Part shown: one piece after another, positions 17,463 through 25,843 of the stretch
Position numbering within the stretch: position 1 is the first letter of the stretch
Layout of the letters: each line of letters opens with the position of its first letter
NCBI GenBank assembly: GCA_030149815.1
Contig: JASLHI010000022.1
Location: 1-64,000, forward strand
Length of the DNA stretch: 64,000 bases
Direction: 5' to 3'
Source of the DNA: Aquirhabdus sp.
GTDB lineage: Bacteria; Pseudomonadota; Gammaproteobacteria; Pseudomonadales; Moraxellaceae
Program-made: the position numbers and the translations under genes
Notes under the pieces: generated by a model
Database searches by the model: none
The model's input: the letters and a program-made list of their open reading frames with translations, nothing else
What the model was told of the DNA's origin: nothing

Positions 17463-17664
17463 AATAGCGCAATTCATGCTTTTTCTCAAGCAAAGTCGAC
17501 CCAACGGTCATTTTCTATCGCGGATGTCTGGTCTGGTTAGTGTCCTATTTGATTGTGTTGTAAATCGGTTTCAGCTATGCTTCTGGCGCAGACAGAAGTC
17601 GATTTGGTCAACCTTGATCAAAATGCAAATACGGAACGGAATCCGCAATGAAAGAATTTTCCCA

Positions 17665-17684
17665 GATTTTTCGATCGAAAAATC
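17665..17684. repeat. Perfect 20-bp palindrome
   Basis: GATTTTTCGA at 17665-17674 is followed directly by its exact reverse complement at 17675-17684, with no spacer. The centre is CGATCG flanked by A/T runs. It lies about 190 bases before the OmpA-like gene and could be a protein-binding site. Confidence 0.7.
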
Positions 17685-17792
17685 ATCTTCAGTTGTGATC
17701 TTAGTGATGGGTCGAGCCTCTTGTGTGCTTCGATATCGTTCCTCTTGTCTATTCTATTTTGAGCATGGCGAAACTGTTTAGGTTTTGCAGTG

Positions 17793-17832
17793 TTGTCATG
17801 CGGTGCGCTGATTTGTCATGGTGAAAATGACA
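17793..17832 (+). promoter_or_regulatory. Paired TTGTCATG elements upstream of OmpA-like gene
   Basis: TTGTCATG occurs at 17793-17800 and again at 17813-17820, exactly 20 bases apart. The second copy is also the left arm of TGTCAT-N7-ATGACA (17814-17832). The set ends 40 bases before the start codon, so it could control that gene. Confidence 0.4.
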
Positions 17833-17872
17833 GCTGTTGTTCTTACAATTAACTGATTATTTGAGGTTTCTT

Positions 17873-18715
17873 ATGCAGAAGTTTGTGCGAAAACTAGGAC
17901 TTATGTCGTTGTTGATTGGTCTAAGTGCTTCAGCGTTTGCGACAATCAATGGCTTTGATCCTTCAATCAAATTTCCTCAGCAAGACAAAGCTACGCCATT
18001 CCTTAAAGCACACTTTTATGCGAATGAAAGCGATCTGAATGATATGGCGGTGGGTCTGACCCGAGAACAAGTACGTCTGTTGGTTGGTAGTTCGCAACTA
18101 CATGCCAGTATCGTGACAGCGCATAGCATGAGTTATATTTTTAAATTCAGTGAATTGGATAAGCACGAACTGGTGTGCCAGTACTTGATTCAGTTTGATG
18201 ATCATCAGCTAGTCTCTGGGAGCTATTTTGATAGTCAAGCGTGTGTAGATCATCTCCATCCACCGCTTCCAGGGAGTGTTCAAGCTCAGGCGTCAGCACC
18301 AGCGGCAACTACAACGCCAGTATCGTTGCCCGAACAGCCAAAGTTAACGCTTCCGACAAATATGCTGTTTGGATTTAATCAATCGAGATTGAAGGATTTG
18401 CCTGAGTCAATGAAAGATACATTAAGAACTTTTGCTGAGCAGTTGAAATCAAATGATGCGACATTAGACAGTGTCACGGTGACAGGTTATACCGATCGGA
18501 TTGGTAATGATGCATATAACGTGAAACTATCGACAGCGCGGGCTAAAACCATCAAAGATTATCTTGTTCTCCGTGGTGTGGCTGCGGACAAGATCAATGT
18601 GGAAGGCAAAGGTAGTGCGGCGCCAGTGGCGCAATGCTCGGATACCGATAAGAAAAAACTGATTGATTGTTTAGCACCGAATCGCCGGGTGGAGATTGAG
18701 TTTAAACAGAAGTAG
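17873..18715 (+). CDS. OmpA-family protein with SmpA/BamE-like N-terminal domain
   Basis: A 280-residue exported protein. The signal peptide ends near ASAFA/TIN. Residues about 50-125 contain DMAVGLTREQVRLLVGS, the turn motif of SmpA/OmlA (BamE-like) domains. A Pro/Ala linker follows, then an OmpA C-terminal peptidoglycan-binding domain, with VTVTGYTDRIGNDAYNVKLS and the RVEIEF ending. It should sit in the outer membrane or periplasm and hold peptidoglycan. ATG 17873 has GAGG seven bases upstream. A terminator follows. Confidence 0.85.
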   Translation: MQKFVRKLGLMSLLIGLSASAFATINGFDPSIKFPQQDKATPFLKAHFYANESDLNDMAVGLTREQVRLLVGSSQLHASIVTAHSMSYIFKFSELDKHELVCQYLIQFDDHQLVSGSYFDSQACVDHLHPPLPGSVQAQASAPAATTTPVSLPEQPKLTLPTNMLFGFNQSRLKDLPESMKDTLRTFAEQLKSNDATLDSVTVTGYTDRIGNDAYNVKLSTARAKTIKDYLVLRGVAADKINVEGKGSAAPVAQCSDTDKKKLIDCLAPNRRVEIEFKQK

Positions 18716-18736
18716 ACAGTTGTTATCGAGATGATT

Positions 18737-18768
18737 AAAAAACCGCCTGATATGAGGCGGTTTTTTAA
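18737..18768. terminator. Bidirectional terminator
   Basis: AAAAAACCGCCT (18737-18748) pairs perfectly with AGGCGGTTTTTT (18755-18766) around a six-base loop. It can end the OmpA-like gene and, on the minus strand, the molybdopterin oxidoreductase gene. Confidence 0.93.
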
Positions 18769-18801
18769 TAGAAGGTATTCATTGAGTAAGAATCTAATAT
18801 T

Positions 18802-21090
18802 TTATGATGATTCTAATTCAGTGACTTCAATTTTATGGATCCTTACAGGAACGTGCTTATGAAATGGTGTCTTTGACAATGGATCGCAGTGGCTGCTTGA
18901 GGTAAGTCGATTTAACTCAGGGCCAATCGGTGCACTGCCTTTGTAACGCATGCCGTAGCCATGCGGCAGGGTGACCATTCCTTGTCGTACAGAATCATCA
19001 ATTTCAATGAAGACGGGAATTTGCCCATTTTCTGATTCACAAATCGCTTGAACGCCATCGGTTAATTCAAGGCGGTTTGCGTCTTCGGGATGCATTCGCA
19101 TTGCGCCATGTGGATCAACTTTCCGCCATTTTGGATCACGATAAATCTGATTGGCGTTATAACTGCGCCGTTCACCAGCCATCAGAATAAATGGATAGTC
19201 TGTTTGAGATGCTCGCTCAGATTTTAATGCTCGCAATTCCGCCAACATTTCAGGAATTTCCAGATGAATCCGTCGATCTGGGGTTTTGATCAGTGACCAG
19301 ACGTCTTTCATTTCATGATGGCTAATGATCGTTCCCGCGCGGTGGTCAAGAATCGCGCGAAATAATGACGTACCTAACGTTAAGCGATTTCCCTGATGCC
19401 CTGCACGGCGAACTGCTGGGTAATGTGTCTGAGCATATTGTATGGCCAGCGGAAGGAGCGGAGCAGCTGCGGCAGCACCGTCAGGCAGTGCTTTGCCCAA
19501 GGTGCGATAAACGATCGACGCGGCATAAGGTATCCATGCTTTGTTACGCATTAATGTTGCGCCGAGTGCCCCCATATAAGCAAGGTGAGCGGAGGCTTTC
19601 GGCTCTAATCTGGCGATGCGTTCGAGTTTAGGAAAACGATCAGGAATCATCTTCATTTTTTCCAATAATCGCGTATAAATCTCAGGCTCGCTCAGAGTTT
19701 CAGCGAATGCAGGAAACAAGGCATGGCGCAAATGAAAGGCATTTTCAGGAAATTCCAGATTAAATCCAGTTGCTTCCCACTTCTCAAATTGGGACGCCGC
19801 AGGCAGCACATAATGCGCTAATCGTGCGGTTTCTGTCATGGCGACATCCACCACGACCAGCAATTCAAGTTGTTTAAATGCCCGCTCAAATGCTTCAGTA
19901 TTGGCGTAGGTGAGCAGGGGATTGGCGCTATCCACAAAAATGGCACGAATACGCTTTTCACCTGCTAGTTCGATTTCATCAGGCAAAATATTTGGCGGAT
20001 AAATTCCTGCAATGGGGTGCATTTTATGATATGTAGTCAGTTTCAGCGATTTACCTTTCTTGGTTTTGCGCTCATCAGTGTGACCCAGAATAGGTAAGAA
20101 CATGGTGTGTAGATTGTTGCCGCCTTGCTTGCCAAAATTTCCTGTGATGAGATAAAGCAGTTTTTCGAGATAACCATTCAGCGTGGTATTTAATGTGTGC
20201 TGGATTCCCAAATCAATACGCACGCAGGCCTTGCGCGCGGTCGCAAAATCGCGCGCCACACGTTCCACATCTGCTAGTGGTACATCGGCACGTTGCACAT
20301 AATCTTCAATCGGAATCGCCTTCAGCTCCTGCTCAAGTGCTGCAAATCCTGCGCAATGTTCTACTAAGAAATCACGATCGTGTAAATTGTCGCGGACAAT
20401 AATCGCCAACATCGCGGACATCAGATAAGCGTCAGTGCCGGGTTTTAACTGTAAGTGAATATCGGCTTGTTTTGCAGTTTCCGAGCGACGTGGATCGATA
20501 ACGACCATGGTTCGATTGGGGTCTTTTTTGATCTCACGCAGGGTATCGCGAGCATTGGGAATCCCATGTGCCTGAAACGGGTTGGTACCAATGAATAAGA
20601 CATAATCGGCATGTTCAACATCTTCGGTGGTATGGCAGGTTTGATGACCAAACAATCGTCCATTGACCCAAAAATCGCCTGTTTTCTCTTGCCCAAGCGA
20701 GTTATAGGAGTAACGGCTTTTCATGGCAGCGAGAATTTGACGGCTATAAGCACCGCCTAAGTGATTGCCCTGACCACCACCACCGACAAATGCAAACGCA
20801 TCGCCGCCATGTTGCTGACGTAGAGTTAGTAAACGCTGGGCGATATCATCTAACGCCTCATCCCAACTGACCCGTTGAAAACTACCATCCGCTTGACGTT
20901 TTAAAGGATGTTGGAGTCGGTCTTCGTGGTTTTGATAATGTTCTAAACGTGCGGCTTTTTGACAAATATAGCCTTTGGTCAGCGGATGGTCTTTATCGCC
21001 CCGAATGCTGGTAAATTTGCCATCCTCAATTTTCACTTCTAGGCCACAATTGCGCGAACACAGAATACATGCGGTTTTTTCAGTGGTCAT
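18802..21090 (-). CDS. Molybdopterin-dependent oxidoreductase (formate dehydrogenase/BisC-type)
   Basis: A 762-residue enzyme of the DMSO reductase superfamily. Cys8, Cys11, Cys15 and Cys43 form the N-terminal 4Fe-4S site. FIGTNPFQAHGIPNARDTLREI and MVVIDPRRSETAKQADIHL are molybdopterin guanine dinucleotide binding blocks, and the C-terminal domain (MRMHPEDANRLELTDG) is the dinucleotide-binding barrel. No Tat signal is visible, so it is probably cytoplasmic. The residue that ligates Mo cannot be set with confidence. The substrate is unknown. It diverges from the oxidation operon at 21412, sharing a repeat-rich region. Confidence 0.85.
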   Translation of the reverse strand: MTTEKTACILCSRNCGLEVKIEDGKFTSIRGDKDHPLTKGYICQKAARLEHYQNHEDRLQHPLKRQADGSFQRVSWDEALDDIAQRLLTLRQQHGGDAFAFVGGGGQGNHLGGAYSRQILAAMKSRYSYNSLGQEKTGDFWVNGRLFGHQTCHTTEDVEHADYVLFIGTNPFQAHGIPNARDTLREIKKDPNRTMVVIDPRRSETAKQADIHLQLKPGTDAYLMSAMLAIIVRDNLHDRDFLVEHCAGFAALEQELKAIPIEDYVQRADVPLADVERVARDFATARKACVRIDLGIQHTLNTTLNGYLEKLLYLITGNFGKQGGNNLHTMFLPILGHTDERKTKKGKSLKLTTYHKMHPIAGIYPPNILPDEIELAGEKRIRAIFVDSANPLLTYANTEAFERAFKQLELLVVVDVAMTETARLAHYVLPAASQFEKWEATGFNLEFPENAFHLRHALFPAFAETLSEPEIYTRLLEKMKMIPDRFPKLERIARLEPKASAHLAYMGALGATLMRNKAWIPYAASIVYRTLGKALPDGAAAAAPLLPLAIQYAQTHYPAVRRAGHQGNRLTLGTSLFRAILDHRAGTIISHHEMKDVWSLIKTPDRRIHLEIPEMLAELRALKSERASQTDYPFILMAGERRSYNANQIYRDPKWRKVDPHGAMRMHPEDANRLELTDGVQAICESENGQIPVFIEIDDSVRQGMVTLPHGYGMRYKGSAPIGPELNRLTSSSHCDPLSKTPFHKHVPVRIHKIEVTELESS

Positions 21091-21120
21091 GATGAGTCCC
21101 AGACGCCGTAAAGAGTGGTC

Positions 21121-21338
21121 TTGAGTATAATAAAATCGATTAACAATTACTCAAGTTTCACCCGCGTTGAATATGACTACTGTGTTCAACAGATTTGATC
21201 AATGATCCCCAACCCGCCTAAGTTATCCGAATTGAATCCGAACAAAAGTTCGGTATACGATGTTTTCATCGTAAATCGACCGAGTATCCCTGTGTCAGGT
21301 TCGACAAAAGTTTGATGACGCCGACAAAAGTTACGTCA
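21121..21338. promoter_or_regulatory. Repeat-rich divergent control region
   Basis: Within the 321-base gap between divergent genes lie TTGAGTA-N20-TACTCAA (21121-21154), GTTGAA-N13-TTCAAC (21166-21190), CCGAAC-AAAA-GTTCGG (21238-21253), TACGATG-TTTT-CATCGTA (21256-21273), and three direct copies of ACAAAAGTT at 21242, 21304 and 21324. The last two copies extend to CGACAAAAGTT and are 20 bases apart; the first is 62 bases away, so all fall on about the same face of the helix. This suggests cooperative binding by one or more regulators. A promoter is not clear. Confidence 0.55.
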
Positions 21339-21411
21339 AATTTCACACTGACCCATCCCTATCTCATCAATTGTTCGTCAATAAGTTAATCGATTGAAAG
21401 GAAAAATTGCT

Positions 21412-22374
21412 ATGAATGCACCAGCAATCAAAAGCGCTATGCTCAAAACATCTAAAGCAAAATCACGAAATCAAATATCTGATTATGCGAGTAAAGAGCC
21501 AATTCCAATTCGTCATTTAGATATTGGATTCGATGGTTATAAAGTTGATGTCGAATTCTATATGAACAATCAGTTTGCGACGTTGTTCTTTGCAACGTTG
21601 TCTGTTTTCCTGACTTACGGTGAAGACCTCGTGATCGAAACTGCACGTCATCATCGTAACTTATTGACAGACCCAGTGTTGAAGCAACGCGTGACAGCAT
21701 TAATTGGTCAGGAAGCCATTCACTCCAAGCTTCACAATGAATACAACGATGCCATTAAAGATGTTGATTATCCAGTGACGTTTTATCGATTCTTGGGTGA
21801 GCAATTCTTTAAGCATGTATTCCTGCGTTTCCCTCAGCCGTTGAAACTGTCCATGATGGCAGGGATTGAGCATTTTACGGCTGTTCTTGCTGAATACATG
21901 ATGAAGCATGAGAAGAATTTTTATTATACGGATGATGTCAAATCTCGTGCGCTATGGATGTGGCACATGCTTGAAGAGTCAGAGCATAAAGACATTGCCT
22001 ATGATGTGTATCAGGTATTGAATGGTAGTTATCCGCTCCGCATCAGTGGCTTCTTGCTGGCGTACGGAACGATTCTGGGCTTGGTTCCTTTTGCGGCGTT
22101 CCTTGTGCCTGTGTTCCGTAAACCACAAGAAATGCTGACCAAGAAATTCTGGAAAGATGCCAAGCGTGGTGTAGGACTCGTTTTTGGTCTTAAAGATGGC
22201 GTATTCGGCAGTACTCAACGTCAGATTTTTGACTATCTGCGCCGAGATTTCCATCCGAATGACCACGATACAACTGAGTATCTTGAATATTACAAGAAGA
22301 AACTCTTGTCCGAAGGTGGATCAATACACCCTTACTTCGTCAGAGAGTTCACACCTAAAGTACAGGCTGCATAA
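21412..22374 (+). CDS. Predicted metal-dependent hydrolase, ferritin-like (PF10118 type)
   Basis: A 320-residue protein that matches the 'predicted metal-dependent hydrolase' family. Helical segments carry Glu/His pairs: IGQEAIHSKLHNEYN, GIEHFTAVLAEYMM and MLEESEHKDIAYDVY. Together they look like a di-metal ferritin-like site. FLLAYGTILGLVPFAAFLVPVF is a hydrophobic stretch that may attach it to the membrane. The reaction is not known. ATG 21412 is preceded by AAAGGA. It is the first gene of an operon with an SDR and a flavin monooxygenase. Confidence 0.8.
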   Translation: MNAPAIKSAMLKTSKAKSRNQISDYASKEPIPIRHLDIGFDGYKVDVEFYMNNQFATLFFATLSVFLTYGEDLVIETARHHRNLLTDPVLKQRVTALIGQEAIHSKLHNEYNDAIKDVDYPVTFYRFLGEQFFKHVFLRFPQPLKLSMMAGIEHFTAVLAEYMMKHEKNFYYTDDVKSRALWMWHMLEESEHKDIAYDVYQVLNGSYPLRISGFLLAYGTILGLVPFAAFLVPVFRKPQEMLTKKFWKDAKRGVGLVFGLKDGVFGSTQRQIFDYLRRDFHPNDHDTTEYLEYYKKKLLSEGGSIHPYFVREFTPKVQAA

Positions 22375-22435
22375 ACACGATCACCATTACAGCCATCCTA
22401 TCATGTGGCTGTTTCATAGAATTTTGAGGTCAATC

Positions 22436-23269
22436 ATGGGTTTATTTGGTAAGAAAAGTAAGAAACCGAGTCAGCAAGCCTATGCTGTCGTCACAGGCGC
22501 GGGTAGTGGGATTGGTCGCAGCTTTGCGCTAGAAATTGGCAAACGTGGCGGTACAGTCGTCTGTGCAGACATCAATCTGGCAGCTGCCGAGGAAACCGTC
22601 AAACTGCTCAACCAAATCGGTGCGAAGGGTTTTGCCCTCAAATGTGATGTGGGTGATGCCGAACAAGTCAAAGCATTATCCGAACAAGCTGAACAGTTGA
22701 TGCAGCATCCGACGACACTGGTGATCAACAATGCGGGTGTAGGTCTAGGCGGTAAGTTTGACGAACTGACCCTAGACGATTGGAAATGGTGTATGCACGT
22801 CAACCTGTGGGGTGTGATTCACGGTTGCCATTACTTTGTACCGAAGTTTAAACAACAAGGGTTTGGCGCGATTATTAATGTCGCATCAGCTGCGTCTTAT
22901 ACGGCTGCGCCAGAGATGACCGCGTATAACGTGACCAAAGCTGGCGTTCGCGCATTGTCTGAAACGTTGTCGGCTGAACTGAGAAAATTCAACATTAAAG
23001 TCAATGTGTTGTGCCCGACTTTAGTCCCAACCAATATCATCAAGAATGGTCGTATTCCAGACCGTTATTCCAAACTTGCTGATCATGCCTTGATGAACTT
23101 CGCGATGACAACCAGTGATTCGGTGGCAAAACTTACCCTAGATCGTTTGGATAAAGATGAGCTGTATACCATTCCGCAGATGGATGCCAAGCTGTTCTGG
23201 TTGATGAAACGCGCGTCGCCGAGTTTGTATACCAAATTCCTTGGTACGTCTTACAAATTTGTTAAATAA
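22436..23269 (+). CDS. Short-chain dehydrogenase/reductase in oxidation operon
   Basis: A 277-residue SDR. TGAGSGIG (about 20-27) is the cofactor loop, with Asp in VVCADINL after strand 2 favouring NAD(H). NNAGVG, ASAASYTAAPEMTAYNVTK (catalytic Ser, Tyr, Lys) and CPTLVPTNI complete the pattern. ATG 22436 has GAGG eight bases upstream; a longer open frame overlaps the gene before it and lacks support. The operon context suggests oxidation of an alcohol to a ketone or aldehyde used or made by the adjacent monooxygenase; that is inference. Confidence 0.88.
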   Translation: MGLFGKKSKKPSQQAYAVVTGAGSGIGRSFALEIGKRGGTVVCADINLAAAEETVKLLNQIGAKGFALKCDVGDAEQVKALSEQAEQLMQHPTTLVINNAGVGLGGKFDELTLDDWKWCMHVNLWGVIHGCHYFVPKFKQQGFGAIINVASAASYTAAPEMTAYNVTKAGVRALSETLSAELRKFNIKVNVLCPTLVPTNIIKNGRIPDRYSKLADHALMNFAMTTSDSVAKLTLDRLDKDELYTIPQMDAKLFWLMKRASPSLYTKFLGTSYKFVK

Positions 23270-23292
23270 CAGAATTTTATAGGTAAACGTCT

Positions 23293-24864
23293 ATGACAGC
23301 TCAAATTAAAACCGCAAATTCTACTGAAAAGACCGCACAGAATTCTGCTCACATCTTTGATAGCTTTATTGTTGGCTCTGGTATTTCTGGGATTGCGACC
23401 GCGATTCGTTTGGATCAAGAAGGCTATACCAATTACAAGATTATTGAGAAAGCTAGCCGCGTTGGTGGTACATGGCGTGAAAACACTTATCCAGGTTGTG
23501 GCTGTGATGTGCCATCGTCTTTGTATTCATACTCGTTTGCACCTAGTGCGAAATGGAGTCATCTGTTTGCAAGACAGCCAGAAATCCTGAGCTATCTGGA
23601 AGAAGTCAGCGAAAATTTCAATGTGAAATCACGCATTGAATTTAACACCGAGCTACTGAAAGCCACTTGGGATGAAGAACGTCATCTTTGGGTCATGGAT
23701 ACGACTAGCGGGCAATATTTGTCACGCACCGTCGTTTTTGCGACGGGCCCAATCACAGAGGCGCAAATTCCGCGTCTGGAAGGGCTGGATACGTTTACAG
23801 GTGAAATGTTCCACTCAGCCAAATGGAATCATGACTATGATTTAACTGGCAAGCGCATTGCGGTCATTGGCACGGGTGCATCAGCGATTCAGTTTGTGCC
23901 ACAGATTCAACCCTTGGCAAAAGAGTTGTATGTATTCCAACGTACTGCACCGTGGGTCGTGCCGAAACCAGATACCGATCTCGGTGATTTCAGTAAATCG
24001 ATCATTGCGAAATATCCATTTATCCAGAAAGGCTGGCGTAAGGCAGTGGCGCAGTCACTCAATGCCATCAACTTCGGTTTGCGTAATCCCGCCGTGTTGA
24101 AGCCTGTCGGTGAGGTGTTCAAACAAGTCCTGAAAGCACAGGTAAAAGATCCTGAGCTGCTGAAAAACGTGACGCCAAACTTTACCATTGGCTGTAAACG
24201 TTTGTTGTTCGCGAACAACTATTATCCAGCATTACAGCAACCGAATACCACATTGATTCCACATGGTTTAGTGAAAGTCGAAGGCAATACCGTGATTGCT
24301 GCCAATGGCGAGCGTCATGAAGTCGATGTCATCATCTGGGGTACAGGTTTTGAAGTGTCGCATCCGCCGATTGGTAAGCGCGTATCGAATGTGAACGGTG
24401 AGGTCTTGGCTGATCTTTGGAAAAATACTTCACCTGAAGCTTACTTGGGTGCGAGCATTGAAAATGTACCGAATGCTTTCTTGGTATTAGGTCCAAACGT
24501 TTTGGTCTATGACTCATTTATTGGCTTGGCAGAAGCACAGCTTAATTTCATCGTTGATGGTTTGATGAAAATGAAGTTGCAGGGCATCACCAAGATGATG
24601 ATCAAACCTGAAGTCATCAAGAAGCATAATGACCTCGTTCAGAAGAATATTAAAACCACCGTGTTTAATGCGGGTGGTTGTAAGAGCTATTATCTGGATC
24701 AGAACGGTCGTAACTTTGCCGCGTGGCCTTGGTCATTGGCAAAGTTGAAAGAGCGCCTTAAATCATTGGATTTGAATGATTATCAAGTGACCTATGGTTC
24801 AGATCGTCCTACGCAGGCTGTGAAAGCTAAGCAAGCGGCAAAGCAGCCAGAAACAGTGTCGTAA
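23293..24864 (+). CDS. Flavin-containing / Baeyer-Villiger-type monooxygenase
   Basis: A 523-residue FAD and NADPH-dependent monooxygenase. GSGISG (28-33) binds FAD; GTWRENTYPGCGCDVPS follows; FTGEMFHSAKW (about 168-178) matches the Baeyer-Villiger fingerprint F-x-G-x-x-x-H-x-x-x-W, although the next residue is Asn rather than Pro or Asp. GTGASAIQFVP is the NADPH loop. It may insert oxygen into ketones or aldehydes. Start ATG 23293 follows the SDR stop by 23 bases; a terminator follows, so the operon has three genes. Confidence 0.88.
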   Translation: MTAQIKTANSTEKTAQNSAHIFDSFIVGSGISGIATAIRLDQEGYTNYKIIEKASRVGGTWRENTYPGCGCDVPSSLYSYSFAPSAKWSHLFARQPEILSYLEEVSENFNVKSRIEFNTELLKATWDEERHLWVMDTTSGQYLSRTVVFATGPITEAQIPRLEGLDTFTGEMFHSAKWNHDYDLTGKRIAVIGTGASAIQFVPQIQPLAKELYVFQRTAPWVVPKPDTDLGDFSKSIIAKYPFIQKGWRKAVAQSLNAINFGLRNPAVLKPVGEVFKQVLKAQVKDPELLKNVTPNFTIGCKRLLFANNYYPALQQPNTTLIPHGLVKVEGNTVIAANGERHEVDVIIWGTGFEVSHPPIGKRVSNVNGEVLADLWKNTSPEAYLGASIENVPNAFLVLGPNVLVYDSFIGLAEAQLNFIVDGLMKMKLQGITKMMIKPEVIKKHNDLVQKNIKTTVFNAGGCKSYYLDQNGRNFAAWPWSLAKLKERLKSLDLNDYQVTYGSDRPTQAVKAKQAAKQPETVS

Positions 24865-24883
24865 GAGTTGATGTGGTGAGATG

Positions 24884-24925
24884 CGCCCCGTAAGGTTTTT
24901 AGCCTTGCGGGGCGTTTTTATTTTT
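24884..24925 (+). terminator. Intrinsic terminator of oxidation operon
   Basis: CGCCCCGTAAGG (24884-24895) pairs with CCTTGCGGGGCG (24903-24914), one wobble pair, followed by TTTTTATTTTT. Confidence 0.92.
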
Positions 24926-24948
24926 GGTGGTTTTGTGAGCAAATTTAG

Positions 24949-24969
24949 CGTAGGTTTTAACCCACGAGC
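24949..24969 (-). repeat. REP-like repeat, copy a
   Basis: On the minus strand this reads CTCGTGGGTTAAAACCTACG, a shorter form of the element at 25060 and 25500. It faces copy b 90 bases away, so a and b form a BIME-like inverted pair. Confidence 0.55.
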
Positions 24970-25059
24970 TGCATATGCTTGATAACCTTCGTTAAACTCA
25001 TATCAATATTTTTAGCGCAGCTTTAAAGTTCGATCGAATCCAAGATACAAATGTAAATT

Positions 25060-25081
25060 GTGGGTTGAAATCCATGCTACG
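25060..25081 (+). repeat. REP-like repeat, copy b (left inverted repeat)
   Basis: A 22-base element starting GTGGGTTGAAATCC and ending GCTACG. It matches the reverse complement of copy c at 20 of 22 positions. It ends four bases from the stop codon of the small gene at 25086-25451. Confidence 0.65.
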
Positions 25082-25085
25082 TTTG

Positions 25086-25451
25086 CTAATTAATCCCCAA
25101 CCAACACCTTGCATGTGCTTTTGAATATTTACCTAGTAGTTTCTCAATCTGTTGCCATAAAGTATTCGTTTGACCTGTCTCAGCTACCAGAGCCTCCAGT
25201 AAGCCAGTAGCTACAGCCGTTTTTAGTAGCTGATTCTCAGATATCATTGCACTTTCGATTTGCTGAAATAAAAATTCTTTACTGTCAATTTGATCGAAAT
25301 GATGTGCTATAGCATGACCTAAAGCAGCAAATATAATAATTACAGGTGGAGCATCAGGTAACCAATCGTCATAAGTATCTTTCAGCTCATTTTGTAAGAG
25401 ATCAGATGTCTTAATTAGTTCTTCAACAAACTGTGTGCAAGCTACTTCCAT
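25086..25451 (-). CDS. Hypothetical small protein bracketed by inverted repeats
   Basis: A 121-residue soluble, mostly helical and acidic protein beginning MEVACTQFVEELIKT; no family is recognised. ATG 25451 has GGGAAG about seven bases upstream; the frame is open further but that part reads through repeat c. Copies b and c of a REP-like repeat lie in opposite orientation directly on either side. It follows the AraC gene and a 105-residue gene on the same strand. Size and composition resemble small immunity-type proteins of polymorphic toxin loci, but no toxin gene is nearby, so no role is assigned. Confidence 0.55.
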   Translation of the reverse strand: MEVACTQFVEELIKTSDLLQNELKDTYDDWLPDAPPVIIIFAALGHAIAHHFDQIDSKEFLFQQIESAMISENQLLKTAVATGLLEALVAETGQTNTLWQQIEKLLGKYSKAHARCWLGIN

Positions 25452-25499
25452 TATTTTCTTCCCAGCGCATTTTGCATATCGTGCAATACGTTTAAAGTG

Positions 25500-25528
25500 C
25501 CGTAGCTTGGGTTTCAACCCACGACTAC
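25500..25528 (-). repeat. REP-like repeat, copy c (GTAG-headed)
   Basis: On the minus strand the element opens with GTAG, then an imperfect palindrome TCGTGGGTTGAAACCCAAG, then CTACGG. GTAG-headed imperfect palindromes are typical of REP sequences mobilised by RAYT-type transposases. Its GTAG supplies the TAG stop of the 105-residue gene, so insertion may have shortened that protein. Confidence 0.6.
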
Positions 25529-25842
25529 TTTTGCTTATACCAATTTTCATACTCACCCAAATACTGTAATAGAGGAGCAATGTGCATTAGCATGATAGGA
25601 GGAATTTCTGTATCTTCATCTTCCCACTCTAAAGACGACATAACAAAATCTAGATCATCATATAGGCTACCGATACTATGCTCGCTAATTTCTTCAGACA
25701 CTTTATATTTCTTATCTCCTAATATTTCAAAATAATAGTCTTCGGATAAGTTTAAATTTTCAACTTGGAGAGTATTGAATATGTGATCAAATATTCTATC
25801 AATTGAATGTTTTAATTTCCTAAGATCAAGGCTTTTTTCCAT
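25525..25842 (-). CDS. Hypothetical acidic protein coupled to the AraC regulator gene
   Basis: A 105-residue acidic protein (SIGSLYDDLDFVMSSLEWED is typical) with no recognised family. The start is well supported: GGAGG seven bases before ATG 25842, and the ATG lies one base after the TGA of the upstream AraC gene, a layout for translational coupling. The stop TAG is inside REP-like copy c, so the original C terminus could have been longer. Partner of the regulator or an immunity-like protein are both possible; neither is supported by a visible motif. Confidence 0.65.
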   Translation of the reverse strand: MEKSLDLRKLKHSIDRIFDHIFNTLQVENLNLSEDYYFEILGDKKYKVSEEISEHSIGSLYDDLDFVMSSLEWEDEDTEIPPIMLMHIAPLLQYLGEYENWYKQK

Positions 25843-25843
25843 A

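Larger units (their letters stand above)
17429..17872. other. Intergenic region with three separate repeat signals
   Basis: This gap between a divergent gene pair has no credible coding content; a 101-codon open frame in it lacks a ribosome site and protein-like composition. It contains an inverted repeat at 17443-17462, a perfect 20-bp palindrome at 17665-17684, and paired TTGTCATG elements at 17793 and 17813. Confidence 0.6.

Noticed and set aside
17476..17781. A 101-codon open frame in the gap before the OmpA-like gene
   Set aside because: No ribosome site, odd composition, and it covers the 20-bp palindrome; not protein-like.
22184..22435. An 84-codon N-terminal extension of the operon SDR
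   Set aside because: It overlaps the previous gene in another frame, while ATG 22436 has a well-placed GAGG and matches SDR length.
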